Assembly: GCA_947305005.1 (NCBI GenBank)
Contig: CAMZCM010000001.1
Location: 62,001 to 126,000, forward strand
Length of the DNA: 64,000 nucleotides
Origin: an uncultured Prevotellaceae bacterium
Lineage (GTDB): Bacteria > Bacteroidota > Bacteroidia > Bacteroidales > Bacteroidaceae
Direction of reading: 5' to 3'
Shown here one piece after another: positions 28,564-38,455 of this stretch (the stretch's first letter is position 1; each line of letters opens with the position of its first letter). The notes beneath the pieces were generated by a model. The model saw nothing but the letters and a program-made list of their open reading frames with translations, was not told the origin of the DNA and ran no database searches. The position numbers were made by a program, and so were the translations under genes.

Positions 28564-28604
28564 CATGGCTCGGATCTGTTCGTTCACGAACGGTTCGAGC
28601 CATG
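28564..28604 (+). terminator. Hairpin between the discoidin-protein and GH20 genes
   Basis: CATGGCTCG (28564-28572) pairs with CGAGCCATG (28596-28604), and an inner TTCGT/ACGAA stem extends it. A short T-run follows (CTTTTAT). It may terminate part of the transcription, lowering expression of the GH20 that begins 20 bp later and for which I see no separate promoter. Confidence 0.6.
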
Positions 28605-28623
28605 CTTTTATCATTTCAGGCTT

Positions 28624-31600
28624 ATGAAGAAATATCTTCTATTCTTTTTCTTGCTGGCTGCTACGCTTTCTGTATGCGCTGTTGGCTTCCCGAAGATTAG
28701 TACCGGCTTACAGGAGTATTGGTACTCTCTCAAGTTTACACAGGGATCCTTTGTGGTTTCCTCCAATGGCGATGGTGTCGTGTGTAAGGCGCTTCTCCCA
28801 TTAGAGAAAGGAACGCAGCTATGGAAGGTGGAAGGTTCAGACACACAGGGCTACACCTTCACCAACAAACAAGGTTTACGACTTTATGTCTCCAGTACAT
28901 CGGAAGGTGCTGAGGTTCGGGCTTCTGTCTCGCCTTCTTCTTTGGATAAGTTTAAGATTACGTCTCAAGGTTCCAATTACATCATCTCTCCTTTCTCTAA
29001 CACTGCTCAAGCCTTTAATGTTTGGGGCGGTATGGGCTTACGTAATGATATCAAACTTTATCAATCTTCTGATGTCAATGCTTCAATGGAATTCTTGGCA
29101 GAGGGAGATATTAACTATACTATTCCACAGGTAAACCTTGTTCCTTATCCTTCTTCATTGACGATGGGGGAGGGTATGTTGGATCTCCATGAACTTACTG
29201 CCATTACGGTTCCCGACAGCCCCATTACAGTTCCCTTGGGTTCTCCCGAGAGCCTCTCCCTTTTCTCTTTGGCACACACTTTGTCCACTGACCTTCAGCG
29301 TACAGCCTCTATCAGCCTTGATGTAGCTACCACCACTGCAGGGAAGGCGATTGTTTTAACCATCAATGAAAAACTCGCTGATGAAGCTTATCAGCTCACA
29401 ATCACTGCAGACGGCATTGCCATACAAGCTTCTGCCTATGGAGGCTTCTTCAATGCCTTGCAAACCTTGCGCCAACTAATGCCTCCTGCCATCTTCGGCC
29501 AGAAATCTGTGCCATCTGCCAAATGGGAAGTGCCGCAGCTCGTCATTGATGATGCTCCTGTGATGTCGCATCGTGGCTTTCATCTTGATATCAGTCGTCA
29601 CTTTTTTGATAAGGATGAGGTGAAGAAGCTTCTGGACATGGCATCTGTCTATAAGCTCAACCGCTTCCACTGGCACCTCACCGATGATCAGGGCTGGCGT
29701 GTGGAGATCCCTGAGTTTCCTAGGCTTACCACCGTTGGTGCTATCCGCAAAGCATCTCTCACCGTTTCCGACAATTCTGGTAACTGGTTCTATGATGACA
29801 CTGAATATGGTCGAGGATGCTATTACACGCTCGATGATCTCCGCGAGATTGTTGCTTATGCAGCAGAGCGTAATATCCAGATCATCCCGGAGATTGATAT
29901 GCCTGGTCACATGACAGCCTGCATTGTTGCCTATCCCGAATTGGGCTGCGATCCCTCCAAGAAGATTGAGGTGATGACGGAAGGAGGTGTCAGTCGTGAT
30001 ATTCTCAATGTAGGTAAGGAAGAGACCATAGACTTCCTTAAATGTGTTTTGGGTCATATCGCAGAAGTCTTTCCTTATGAACTTATGCACCTCGGCGGTG
30101 ACGAATGTCCGACGGCTGCCTGGCAAAGCAATAGCGACTGCCAGAATCTGCTCACCCGTGAGAATCTAGGTAGCGTCAACGATATTCAACCTTGGCTTGT
30201 GGAGAAGCTGGGCTGCTTCCTTCGCGATAATTACGGAAAGACTGTCCTTGTGTGGGACGAGCTACTCGCTAACTGGAAAACTTCATACACTGTCAAGCCA
30301 GTTGTGATGTCATGGCGAGGCGTCGATTATGCCAGACAAGCGGCTGATAAGGGCCTGTATAGCATCATGGTTCCAACCAATCCTCTCTATTTCGACTACT
30401 TGCAGGTCAATCGCGAACAGTTGGAAATCGACTGCCCTTACAATGCCCCTTACAATACAATCAATACCGTGGAGAAAGTCTATAACTTCGATCCACGTTC
30501 TACTGTCAGTGGTCGTGAGCAGTATGTTCTTGGCACGCAAGCTAACCTGTGGACGGAAAGTTGCACCTCGAACCGCGAGGCCGAGTATCAGTATTATCCG
30601 CGTCTCTTGGCTTTGAGCGAGATAGCTTGGCTGCCAACAGCCAAGAAGGACTTTCTTAGCTTCTACACCCGTCTCCAACATCAGGCTAACGTGCTTCAGG
30701 CCAAGAACATCACTTATGCACCTCATTATTTTGACCCTGTGGAAAAGATGCCTGCAGAACAAGCAATGTCTGAGGCTGAGGATATCCTCAGTAATAGCCT
30801 CCCAGGCGCTGTAGGCTACCCGCAGGCCTCCGAAGCTACTGCTTTGCGTCAGGCTCTTGTGGACCTTCAAGCATTTCCGGATGATCAGACTCGCTTGGAC
30901 GCTCTGCGCCAGCAGTTGATTTCTTACAAGAACGCCCCCATCGTGCTCCCTGAGGCTGATCGTATTTATAAAATAGAAAGTGCTTCCACTTACTTCCGTC
31001 AACGTTTCAACGGTTCCTCACTTTATGCAAAGGATGGTGCTTTAACCATCCACTATACACCGCAAACTGAAATCGAGGAGGTATGGCAGTTTGTGCCTCA
31101 GGAGGATGGCACCTATAAGATCGTCAGCCTCAATACTGGCAATGCTATCAATCTCCCGAAGAGCGCTGGTGGAGCAGTGACAGTGAATAATGTTGAAGGG
31201 ACAAAGGTGGTCATCCGCAAAGCTACAAAACCCGCTGGCGGCTACTCCTATATTCCAGGTGTTGTCAATATTAAGAACGGTCGTTTCAACCTCTATGCTA
31301 ATCTTAGTAACCGCTCGCTAACGATTACGTCCAACATGGATTCTACCCTTTGTTATCCTGGAACATGGCGCATCGTGGAGATTACCGACTACCGCCAATG
31401 GCTTGAGAAGTTGGTGATAACAGCAGAGGATGTATTGCTAAAGGTGGAACAACAAACTGGAACTCTCATCTCTGAGAAAGCAATCCAGTTCCTGACTGAT
31501 GATGTCATTGCTTTTGGCAATCAACGTCTTCAGCAGGCTGAAATTAGCCGTCAGGACTATCTTGATGTAGCAGAACGCTACAAACAGTATCAAGATATGC

Positions 31601-32175
31601 AATCCAGACTCATAGAGCTATTAGACCTTTCTTATTACTATCTCATTCGCAATGTAGCTTCCACAGCTTACTATGCTGCCGCTAATCCTAATACTAAAGG
31701 TGTGTTGCCTAAGAAGTTGGCAGAAAACGATGATGCTTACCTTTGGTACTTCGTTAAGAACGACAATGGAACCGCTAAGATCTATAATAAGAAGACTGAA
31801 ACAACAGCCTATCTTTATAAGACCTCTGATGGTGAGCAGCGTGTGCGTGTGGGTAAGGATTATGATTGGCAGTTGAGCCAGGTGACCAACGATGCAGGCA
31901 ATTCTGCCATTGTGATCCTTGATGCCTCTGGAACCAATGGTTGGCAAGCCAAACCGCAGTCTTGGAGCTACATTGTGCTCAAACCATTTAAGGAAGAAGC
32001 CAGCGGTTGGGAACTCATCAAGACAGACGAGCTTGTTGGCATCCGTGATATAAATGAAGAATGGGGCTCTCAGTCAAATGAACCAGGTGCCATCTACGAC
32101 CTCTGTGGCCGCCGCCTCAACAAGCTTCCCGCTCATGGCGTATATCTCCAAAATGGTGTGAAGTATTGTCGATAA
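28624..32175 (+). CDS. Large secreted GH20 beta-N-acetylhexosaminidase with T9SS tail
   Basis: 1183 residues. Signal peptide about 1-20. A ricin/lectin-like N-terminal module spans 25-150 and a GH20b accessory domain about 155-310. The GH20 TIM barrel is about 315-680, with RGFHLDISRHF, FHWHLTDDQGWRVEI and the catalytic Asp-Glu pair D493-E494 in HLGGDECP. Further lectin-like segments follow (about 780-930 and 990-1120). The end (GAIYDLCGRRLNKLPAHGVY) is a T9SS sorting domain. It releases terminal GlcNAc or GalNAc from glycans, here probably at the cell surface. It follows the discoidin protein by 75 bp and may share its transcript. Confidence 0.93.
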   Translation: MKKYLLFFFLLAATLSVCAVGFPKISTGLQEYWYSLKFTQGSFVVSSNGDGVVCKALLPLEKGTQLWKVEGSDTQGYTFTNKQGLRLYVSSTSEGAEVRASVSPSSLDKFKITSQGSNYIISPFSNTAQAFNVWGGMGLRNDIKLYQSSDVNASMEFLAEGDINYTIPQVNLVPYPSSLTMGEGMLDLHELTAITVPDSPITVPLGSPESLSLFSLAHTLSTDLQRTASISLDVATTTAGKAIVLTINEKLADEAYQLTITADGIAIQASAYGGFFNALQTLRQLMPPAIFGQKSVPSAKWEVPQLVIDDAPVMSHRGFHLDISRHFFDKDEVKKLLDMASVYKLNRFHWHLTDDQGWRVEIPEFPRLTTVGAIRKASLTVSDNSGNWFYDDTEYGRGCYYTLDDLREIVAYAAERNIQIIPEIDMPGHMTACIVAYPELGCDPSKKIEVMTEGGVSRDILNVGKEETIDFLKCVLGHIAEVFPYELMHLGGDECPTAAWQSNSDCQNLLTRENLGSVNDIQPWLVEKLGCFLRDNYGKTVLVWDELLANWKTSYTVKPVVMSWRGVDYARQAADKGLYSIMVPTNPLYFDYLQVNREQLEIDCPYNAPYNTINTVEKVYNFDPRSTVSGREQYVLGTQANLWTESCTSNREAEYQYYPRLLALSEIAWLPTAKKDFLSFYTRLQHQANVLQAKNITYAPHYFDPVEKMPAEQAMSEAEDILSNSLPGAVGYPQASEATALRQALVDLQAFPDDQTRLDALRQQLISYKNAPIVLPEADRIYKIESASTYFRQRFNGSSLYAKDGALTIHYTPQTEIEEVWQFVPQEDGTYKIVSLNTGNAINLPKSAGGAVTVNNVEGTKVVIRKATKPAGGYSYIPGVVNIKNGRFNLYANLSNRSLTITSNMDSTLCYPGTWRIVEITDYRQWLEKLVITAEDVLLKVEQQTGTLISEKAIQFLTDDVIAFGNQRLQQAEISRQDYLDVAERYKQYQDMQSRLIELLDLSYYYLIRNVASTAYYAAANPNTKGVLPKKLAENDDAYLWYFVKNDNGTAKIYNKKTETTAYLYKTSDGEQRVRVGKDYDWQLSQVTNDAGNSAIVILDASGTNGWQAKPQSWSYIVLKPFKEEASGWELIKTDELVGIRDINEEWGSQSNEPGAIYDLCGRRLNKLPAHGVYLQNGVKYCR

Positions 32176-32194
32176 TGATACCTATATACGTTTA

Positions 32195-32241
32195 GCTCCA
32201 AAGGTCTCTACTTGTAGCGTAAAAGGTAGAGACCTTTGGAG
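32195..32241. terminator. 17-bp perfect inverted repeat, likely shared terminator
   Basis: GCTCCAAAGGTCTCTAC (32195-32211) pairs with its exact complement at 32225-32241 across a 13-nt loop. A further TAGGTCTCTACCTTTGG at 32244-32260 can compete with the first arm for pairing. It lies just after the GH20 stop and faces the other GH20 gene. Confidence 0.6.
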
Positions 32242-32322
32242 CGATAGGTCTCTACCTTTGGGAATATAGGTTTCTACTGTTTTTTGTTCGAACAAAAGAC
32301 GGCAAAAAAATAGAAGGTGATT

Positions 32323-32388
32323 TTGCGGAGCAGTAGCGGAAAAATTGCGGAACAGTAGCTCCGCAATTGTGCAACAGTAGCTGCGCAA
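32323..32388. repeat. 22-bp-period array with ACAGTAGC core
   Basis: TTGCGGAGCAGTAGC (32323), TTGCGGAACAGTAGC (32345) and TTGTGCAACAGTAGC (32367) recur exactly every 22 bp. The second unit is a 7-bp perfect hairpin with loop ACAGTAGC (TTGCGGA/TCCGCAA). The third is TTGTGCA/TGCGCAA with one G-U pair and the same 8-nt loop. Confidence 0.85.
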
Positions 32389-32494
32389 AAAAACAGCGCG
32401 AAAGTCGGATGGTTATCATCTTCCTATCGCACTGTTTTTTTTGTCGCCTAAATTATCTGATAGGGGGTACTGTTTAAGCTTCTGAAGTGAAGAG

Positions 32495-34135
32495 CTATTC
32501 TATGTCTCGGCAGTAGTTCACACCGATGCGGTCATAGAGTTGTTTCAGATGAGGAAGACGAGTCAAGAAGTCTTCATAGTTCTTCTGGTCCGGACGACAC
32601 CATTGCACTTCGCTAAGTGCATCCAGACGCGGTAACAACATATAATAGACATGTTGCGGATAGGCCACATACTCTGTCCAAAGGTTGGACTGAACGCCGA
32701 GGATATACTGCTGCTCCTCTTCTGGAATGCCGTCGAGGGGTTCAAAGCTATAAACTTTCGAAAGGGGTAAGTAGTAGCCAATGGCTGGCGGCTGACGATC
32801 GTGGTCCTTCAGCTGGTAATAGTCAAAGTAGCAGAAGTCTGTAGGGGTCATGATGACGTGGTGGTGTTGTTTGGCAGCTTCAATGCCGCCTTTGGTGCCA
32901 CGCCAAGACATGACAAGGCCACCATCTGTGAGTCCGCCTTCCAATATCTCATCCCATCCAATCATGTCACGACCGCGCTCGCTGAGGAACTTTCCCATTT
33001 CGCGGTTCATCCATGTTTGCAGCTGGTTCTCTAAGCTGTGCTTTCCGTCCTCTTTCAAGCCTAACTCCTTGATTTTAGCCTGACACTTCGGGCATCGTTG
33101 CCATCCTACTTTTGGACATTCGTCGCCTCCGATATGGATGAACTTGGAGGGGAAGACGTCGCAGAGTTCGCCGAAGATAGTTTTGAGGACCGTCATGGTC
33201 TCGGGGTTCCCGGCACAGAGTACTTGGTCGCTGCCTCTCTGATGTTGAACATCGCAACGGAGATTGGGATATACCTGCAAAGCGCTGTAGATGTGTGCTG
33301 GTATATCAATCTCGGGAACGATATTGATATAGCGATCAGCGGCGTACTGAATCAGCTCACGGCACTCGTCCTGAGTGTAGTGACCACCGTAGGGCGTTCC
33401 GTCCCACAGGCCTGCACGCCGTAAGGGTGATTGATCACGCCAGCTACCCTTTTCGGCCAACTCAGGCAACGCTTTGACTTCGAAGCGCCAACCGTCGTTA
33501 TCGGTGAGGTGCCAGTGGAATTGGTTGCAGCCGTGAAGCGCCAGCACGTCGAGGTATCTTTTGATGAAATCCACCTTGAAAAAGTGACGTGAGCAGTCGA
33601 GATGGGCACCGCGATATTCGAAACGGGGCTCGTCTTGAATCTGTGTGAAGGGGAAGTCAACAGTGTTGTCTGCTGAGGGCCTGGCGTTGAGAGGTAGAGT
33701 CTTGCGTAGTGTCTGGGCAGCGCGGAAGAAACCGATAGGCTGGCGAGCTTGAATCTGGATACCGTCTTTGTCCACAGCGATGGCGTAGGCTTCCTGCTGC
33801 TGTGGCGTAAGTACTAGCGCCTTCTTGCCTTTCTTCGCTTTCTTGTCGGCAGCGAGACCAATGCTCAGGTGCACAGCTGCTTTTTTGTCGGCAGGCGTCA
33901 GCTGGAGCTCGATGCCCGTAGTTCCTTTCACCCATTCCTGTAGGAATGTAGCATTGCGTACAATTTCTGGGTTGGTGGCGTCATAGGCGATGCCCATCCC
34001 CGTGCGGAGCACAAACACTTTTGTGGTGTCCGTAGCCTCGCTCTTTGGCAGCGGAATAATACGGTAGTCGGCACGTTGGGCCATAATACCCACTGTGACA
34101 CAAGCGACTACCACCGTAAACAAGAACTTTTTCAT
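32495..34135 (-). CDS. GH20 beta-N-acetylhexosaminidase
   Basis: 546 residues. Signal peptide about 1-19 (MKKFLFTVVVACVTVGIMA). The GH20b domain is about 22-165 and the catalytic barrel about 168-520, with RGAHLDCSRHFF, FHWHLTDNDGWRFE, the catalytic D338-E339 in HIGGDECP, and the substrate-pocket tryptophans MSWRG and LWTEY. It has no T9SS tail, so it is probably periplasmic, finishing oligosaccharides that the tailed surface GH20 (28624-32175) starts. It lies 25 bp downstream of gpmI on the same strand without a visible promoter of its own. Confidence 0.95.
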   Translation of the reverse strand: MKKFLFTVVVACVTVGIMAQRADYRIIPLPKSEATDTTKVFVLRTGMGIAYDATNPEIVRNATFLQEWVKGTTGIELQLTPADKKAAVHLSIGLAADKKAKKGKKALVLTPQQQEAYAIAVDKDGIQIQARQPIGFFRAAQTLRKTLPLNARPSADNTVDFPFTQIQDEPRFEYRGAHLDCSRHFFKVDFIKRYLDVLALHGCNQFHWHLTDNDGWRFEVKALPELAEKGSWRDQSPLRRAGLWDGTPYGGHYTQDECRELIQYAADRYINIVPEIDIPAHIYSALQVYPNLRCDVQHQRGSDQVLCAGNPETMTVLKTIFGELCDVFPSKFIHIGGDECPKVGWQRCPKCQAKIKELGLKEDGKHSLENQLQTWMNREMGKFLSERGRDMIGWDEILEGGLTDGGLVMSWRGTKGGIEAAKQHHHVIMTPTDFCYFDYYQLKDHDRQPPAIGYYLPLSKVYSFEPLDGIPEEEQQYILGVQSNLWTEYVAYPQHVYYMLLPRLDALSEVQWCRPDQKNYEDFLTRLPHLKQLYDRIGVNYCRDIE

Positions 34136-34160
34136 GTGCTGAAAAGGTGGTAAAGTATGA

Positions 34161-35678
34161 TTAGTCTTTAATGAGGCATTTCCCTGTCATGTCTGCGGGC
34201 TGTGGTAAGCCCATGATATGCAGGATGCTGGGGGCTACGTCTGCCAAGATGCCGTCCTCTACTTTCGCATTTTTGTTAGCGGTTACGTAGATGAAGGGCA
34301 CGGGGTTCAGGCTGTGGGCCGTATTAGGTGTGCCGTCGGGATTCAGTGCGTTGTCGGCATTACCGTGATCGGCGATGATAATAACTTCATAGTCCTGAGC
34401 TTTAGCAGCTTCCACCACTTCGTTGACACACAGGTCAACAGCGGCGACAGCCTTCTCAATGGCTTCATAGACACCCGTGTGTCCTACCATGTCGCCGTTA
34501 GCGAAGTTTACCACGATGAAATCGTATTTGTTTTCCTTGAGGGCTCCAACGAGCTTGTCTTTGACTTCAAAAGCACTCATCTCGGGCTTGAGGTCATAGG
34601 TAGCTACCTTGGGGCTGGCCACGAGGATGCGATCTTCGCCTTCATAAGGAGCTTCGCGACCGCCATTGAAGAAGAAGGTGACGTGAGCGTATTTCTCTGT
34701 CTCAGCGGTGTGGAGCTGTGTCAGACCTTTGCGGCTGATGTACTCGCCAAGGGTGTTCTCTACGTTCTCCTTCGGGAAGAGGATATGAACGCCCTTGAAG
34801 CTGGCATCATAGGGAGTCATGCAATAGTACTGCAGGCCGGGGATAGTCTTCATTCCCTGTTCCGGCATATCCTGCTGGGTGAGTACGATGGTGAGCTCCT
34901 TGGCGCGGTCATTGCGATAGTTGAAGAAGATGATGACATCGCCTTCCTTGATGGTGCCGTCAACGCTGGCGTTGTTGATGGGCTTGATGAACTCGTCGGT
35001 GATGCCGTCAGCATAGCTAAGCTCCATAGCCTCAGCCATATCCTTGGCCTGATAACCCTCGCCGCTGATCAGCAGGTCGTATGCAATCTTCACACGTTCC
35101 CAACGTTTGTCACGGTCCATCGCATAGAAACGGCCGATGATGCTGGCGATATGAGCACCTGTCTCATTGCACTTCTCTTGCAACTGACGGATGAAGCCAA
35201 CACCCGAACGGGGGTCGGTGTCGCGGCCGTCCATGAAGCAGTGAACGTAGGTCTCACGAACCTTATATTGTTGGGAAATCTCGCAGAGCTTGAACAGATG
35301 CTCAAGAGAGCTGTGGACACCGCCGTTGCTGGTGAGGCCCATGAAGTGAACCGCCTTGCCCTCACGTACAGCGTAGTCGAAAGCACTCTGAACCTCTTTA
35401 TTCTTGAGGATAGAGCCATCCTTGCAGGCGCGGTTGATCTTCACGAGGTCCTGATAGACGACACGTCCGCCGCCGATATTGAGGTGACCCACTTCGGAGT
35501 TACCCATCTGACCGTCGGGCAAACCCACATTCTCGCCACATGTCAGGAGCTGACTGTGAGGATAGTTAGCGTTGAGATAATCCATGTAAGGCGTAGGTGT
35601 CTGATAGATGACGTCGCCTTTCCCTTGATTGCCGATTCCCCATCCGTCGAGGATCATCAGCAGAGCTTTCTTTGCCAT
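34161..35678 (-). CDS. gpmI: 2,3-bisphosphoglycerate-independent phosphoglycerate mutase
   Basis: 505 residues. It interconverts 3- and 2-phosphoglycerate in glycolysis (cytoplasm) using two metal ions and a phosphoserine. The N-terminus [17 protein letters not shown] has the metal-binding Asp, and S61 in [15 protein letters not shown] is the phosphorylated serine. Also visible are [43 protein letters not shown] and [10 protein letters not shown]. The length is normal. Its promoter has a TACCTTTG box at 35709-35716. An open reading frame of 517 codons on the opposite strand is a shadow. Confidence 0.97.
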   Translation of the reverse strand: MAKKALLMILDGWGIGNQGKGDVIYQTPTPYMDYLNANYPHSQLLTCGENVGLPDGQMGNSEVGHLNIGGGRVVYQDLVKINRACKDGSILKNKEVQSAFDYAVREGKAVHFMGLTSNGGVHSSLEHLFKLCEISQQYKVRETYVHCFMDGRDTDPRSGVGFIRQLQEKCNETGAHIASIIGRFYAMDRDKRWERVKIAYDLLISGEGYQAKDMAEAMELSYADGITDEFIKPINNASVDGTIKEGDVIIFFNYRNDRAKELTIVLTQQDMPEQGMKTIPGLQYYCMTPYDASFKGVHILFPKENVENTLGEYISRKGLTQLHTAETEKYAHVTFFFNGGREAPYEGEDRILVASPKVATYDLKPEMSAFEVKDKLVGALKENKYDFIVVNFANGDMVGHTGVYEAIEKAVAAVDLCVNEVVEAAKAQDYEVIIIADHGNADNALNPDGTPNTAHSLNPVPFIYVTANKNAKVEDGILADVAPSILHIMGLPQPADMTGKCLIKD

Positions 35679-35708
35679 TGTTATGATGATTTTGAGTTAT
35701 TTGCGCGG

Positions 35709-35716
35709 CAAAGGTA
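35709..35716 (-). promoter_or_regulatory. -7 element of gpmI
   Basis: Minus-strand TACCTTTG, 31 bp before the gpmI ATG. No clear -33 TTTG. Confidence 0.6.
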
Positions 35717-35789
35717 CGCATTTAATCCGAAACAGCCGCTATTTCCTTATAAAAATCGTGCGAGCGCGTGAAGAGTACCAAAGAAAAGA

Positions 35790-38258
35790 CTACTGAGCTT
35801 GTAGCGTTAGTCGTGCCTTCTTCAAGCCTTTCGCTGTGGCCTCTACGACGATAGAACCCGCAGTAGAAGAGGCTTGTACGATAGCTGTCAACTGTCCTGC
35901 AAAAGCGTGGTGGCTGGGTAGATGGAAAAGATCGAGGTTGGTGGCATCACCATTGGCAGCAGCACGAAAACGGCCGGCACCGCTAACTTTGAAGGAGACA
36001 AGGTGAGCGGCATCGGGGACGAGGTTGCCGTCCTGATCTACAACATGAACAGTGATGTAAGCGAGGTCTTCACCGTCGGCAGACAGACGGGAACGGTCAG
36101 GAACCAATTCAAGATGGTGAGGATGGCCAGCCGTGCGGACAGAGGCGGACATAGAGATTGCTGGAGCGATGACTTTGATTTCGCCTGGCTCGTAGCGGAC
36201 ATCCGTCCACATGAGGCGGTAGCGTCGTTGGAGCCAGAGCGGGTCGCCTGCAGCGCGAGCACTATCGCTCTCGGCTTTGTTGTATTTATGTTGAATGCCC
36301 TGACTCTTTCCATTGACGAAGAGTTCTGCCTCGGGAGCGTCGGTATAGACGAAGACGGGGACGACCTCGCCTTCATGACCTGGCCACGTCCAGTGTGGCA
36401 AGATATGGAGGGTGTGGGATTGGTGGTTCCAATGGCTGCGATAGAGGAAATAGCGGTCTTTGGGAAGACTGGCTAAATCAATGATACCGAAGAGACTGGA
36501 GTGTGAAGGCCAGGCATCGGTGTCGTAAGGTGAAGGCTCTCCGAGATAGTCAAACCCCGTCCATACGAACTGTCCAATTTCCCAAGGATAATCTTCGGTA
36601 TTGGCGAAATCCACATCGGGCGTATTGCTCCAAAAACAGTATTCGAGGTCGTAGCCGGTGGATTGATGGTCGGGATAAAGGCCATCAGCCCTCAGCTTAG
36701 CTGGCAACTTGTAGATGCCACGACTGCTGACAGTGGAAGCTGTTTCGGAACCTAACAAGATATTCTGGGGAAGTTTGGAATATCCTTCCTCATAGCGGTT
36801 GGCACGGTAGTTGAAACCCGGAATATCGAGTTGGGCGGCAAAGCCGTTGGCAAGTACGCAGGAGACTTGATCCATACCGCAGGTGACGGGACGCGTAGGA
36901 TCCTCGCGATGACAGATTTCCTGCAGGAAACGGGCTACTTTATAGCCCTCGGGGGAACATTGCGTAGGAACCTCATTACCGATACTCCACATCACTACAG
37001 AGGGGTGGTTGCGATACTGGCGAAGCATGTTGATCATATCGCGTTCAGCCCATTCTGAGAAGAAGCGATGGTAGCCATTCTGGCACTTGGCGCGATCCCA
37101 TTCATCAAACGGCTCCACCATCATCATCAAGCCCATGGAATCGCAGAGTTCTACGAGCTCGGGCGCTGGCATATTATGAGAGGTGCGCACAGCGTCGCAG
37201 CCCATATCCTTTAGGAGGGTCAGCTGACGACGAAGAGCTGAACGGTTTACGGCTGCGCCCAATGGTCCAAGGTCGTGGTGGTTGCAGACACCTTGGAACT
37301 TGCGAGGCTGTCCGTTGAGGAAGAAACCACGGTCGGGAACGATGTCAATAGTACGAATGCCAAAAGTGGTGGAGTAAGTGTCAATCAGAGAGTTGTTGTC
37401 GAATACCCGGGTGAGAGCGCGATAGAGAATAGGTGACTCAGGCGACCAAAGAGCAGGGGAGGAAATGATGAAGTTTTGAGTGAACGGTTGTCCGTTCGTC
37501 ACTCTTTGAGTATTGTCTTTCTCGCAAATGGGACGACCGTCGGGGGCGAGTATGACAGTCCAGAGGCGTAGCGTCTTTCCTTCAGCATTGTCGAGAGTGG
37601 TGTGAAGGGTGACTGAAGCCTCATTGGTGGAAGATGGAAGGAGTTGGGTAGTGACATGGGTGCCCCATACGGCAACGTGGGTGTCAGATGTACTGACAAG
37701 TCGGACGTTTCGGTAAAGACCAGCACCACAGTACCAACGGCTGCTTTGTTCACGATTCTCAAGACGTACGGCGAGTGTGTTGGTTTTTCCATCTTTGTGA
37801 ACAAGCTCCGTCACATCAACATAAAAGGAATTGTAGCCGTAGGGCCAGAAAATAGCTTCCTGACCGTTAACGTAAACGCGAGCTTCGCTCATGGCACCGT
37901 CGAAGATGAGTGTCGTTCGTCCTTCGGAGGGAGCGTTGAACTCATTGCGGTACCAACCAATACCTGTGTATGGGAGACCGCCGGTTCGTCCTGTCTTCCA
38001 GGTCGCTACCTTCTCGCCATTCTGTGTTACAGCAACTTTCTGTAAATCATAGTCGCGCGAAAAAGGTCCGGTGATAGCCCAATCGTGAGGAACGGTGACA
38101 CGCTCCCATGAAGCATCGTTGAACGATGGTTGTTCGGCGCCTGCGATGTCGCCACGGCTGAAACGCCAACCTGTGCGAAGAAGTTGTTCAGTACGCTCAG
38201 CTTGTACCATCAGAGATACGGCCGTACACAAAAGAAGAAATACAAAATGTTTCATCAT
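35790..38258 (-). CDS. Glycoside hydrolase family 2 protein (beta-galactosidase type)
   Basis: 822 residues from the ATG at 38258. The longer TTG start at 38285 overlaps the promoter. Signal peptide about 1-20. The sugar-binding domain is about 25-190 (VPHDWAITGPF, GIGWYRNEF), then an immunoglobulin-like domain, then a TIM barrel about 300-590 with acid/base Glu in MWSIGNEVPTQ and nucleophile Glu in LLGSETAST. A DUF4982-like region and a C-terminal Big-type Ig domain (HLELVPDRSRLSADGEDLAYI) follow. This is the usual layout of periplasmic Bacteroidetes GH2 beta-galactosidases. It could remove beta-galactose exposed on host glycans; beta-glucuronidase or mannosidase activity cannot be excluded by eye. 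It has its own promoter. Confidence 0.88.
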   Translation of the reverse strand: MMKHFVFLLLCTAVSLMVQAERTEQLLRTGWRFSRGDIAGAEQPSFNDASWERVTVPHDWAITGPFSRDYDLQKVAVTQNGEKVATWKTGRTGGLPYTGIGWYRNEFNAPSEGRTTLIFDGAMSEARVYVNGQEAIFWPYGYNSFYVDVTELVHKDGKTNTLAVRLENREQSSRWYCGAGLYRNVRLVSTSDTHVAVWGTHVTTQLLPSSTNEASVTLHTTLDNAEGKTLRLWTVILAPDGRPICEKDNTQRVTNGQPFTQNFIISSPALWSPESPILYRALTRVFDNNSLIDTYSTTFGIRTIDIVPDRGFFLNGQPRKFQGVCNHHDLGPLGAAVNRSALRRQLTLLKDMGCDAVRTSHNMPAPELVELCDSMGLMMMVEPFDEWDRAKCQNGYHRFFSEWAERDMINMLRQYRNHPSVVMWSIGNEVPTQCSPEGYKVARFLQEICHREDPTRPVTCGMDQVSCVLANGFAAQLDIPGFNYRANRYEEGYSKLPQNILLGSETASTVSSRGIYKLPAKLRADGLYPDHQSTGYDLEYCFWSNTPDVDFANTEDYPWEIGQFVWTGFDYLGEPSPYDTDAWPSHSSLFGIIDLASLPKDRYFLYRSHWNHQSHTLHILPHWTWPGHEGEVVPVFVYTDAPEAELFVNGKSQGIQHKYNKAESDSARAAGDPLWLQRRYRLMWTDVRYEPGEIKVIAPAISMSASVRTAGHPHHLELVPDRSRLSADGEDLAYITVHVVDQDGNLVPDAAHLVSFKVSGAGRFRAAANGDATNLDLFHLPSHHAFAGQLTAIVQASSTAGSIVVEATAKGLKKARLTLQAQ

Positions 38259-38282
38259 GACTGTGAGTAAGATTTCTGTGCG

Positions 38283-38290
38283 CAAAGATA
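38283..38290 (-). promoter_or_regulatory. -7 element of the GH2 gene
   Basis: Minus-strand TATCTTTG, 25 bp before the ATG at 38258. Confidence 0.6.
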
Positions 38291-38418
38291 GGGGTTATTT
38301 GCGATTTACGAAGAGAAAAGTCTGTTTTTCTGCCCAAGAATCCCTTAATTTAAGCCAAAATGCCTGTCGAGGATGCAGATAAATCCTAATTCGTAAAACG
38401 TAAGTCGCAAATAATTCG

Positions 38419-38426
38419 TACCTTTG
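38419..38426 (+). promoter_or_regulatory. -7 element of the LptF/G-ribBA operon
   Basis: TACCTTTG, 30 bp before the ATG at 38456. It overlaps the GTG that would otherwise give a longer permease reading. Confidence 0.65.
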
Positions 38427-38455
38427 TGCCCGTTTTCTCCACACGCGCCACGCAC

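Larger units (their letters stand above)
32176..32494. other. Convergent intergenic region packed with palindromic repeats
   Basis: 319 bp between two converging GH20 genes, with no gene. It holds a 17-bp perfect inverted repeat plus a third copy of the arm (32195-32260), a 16-bp palindrome TTTTGTTCGAACAAAA (32282-32297) and a 22-bp-period array (32323-32388). Confidence 0.8.

Noticed and set aside
34218..35771. A 517-codon open frame on the plus strand, longer than gpmI itself
   Set aside because: It is fully antisense to gpmI, whose motifs and length are complete. The translated sequence has no recognisable domain and its composition mirrors the codon bias of gpmI.
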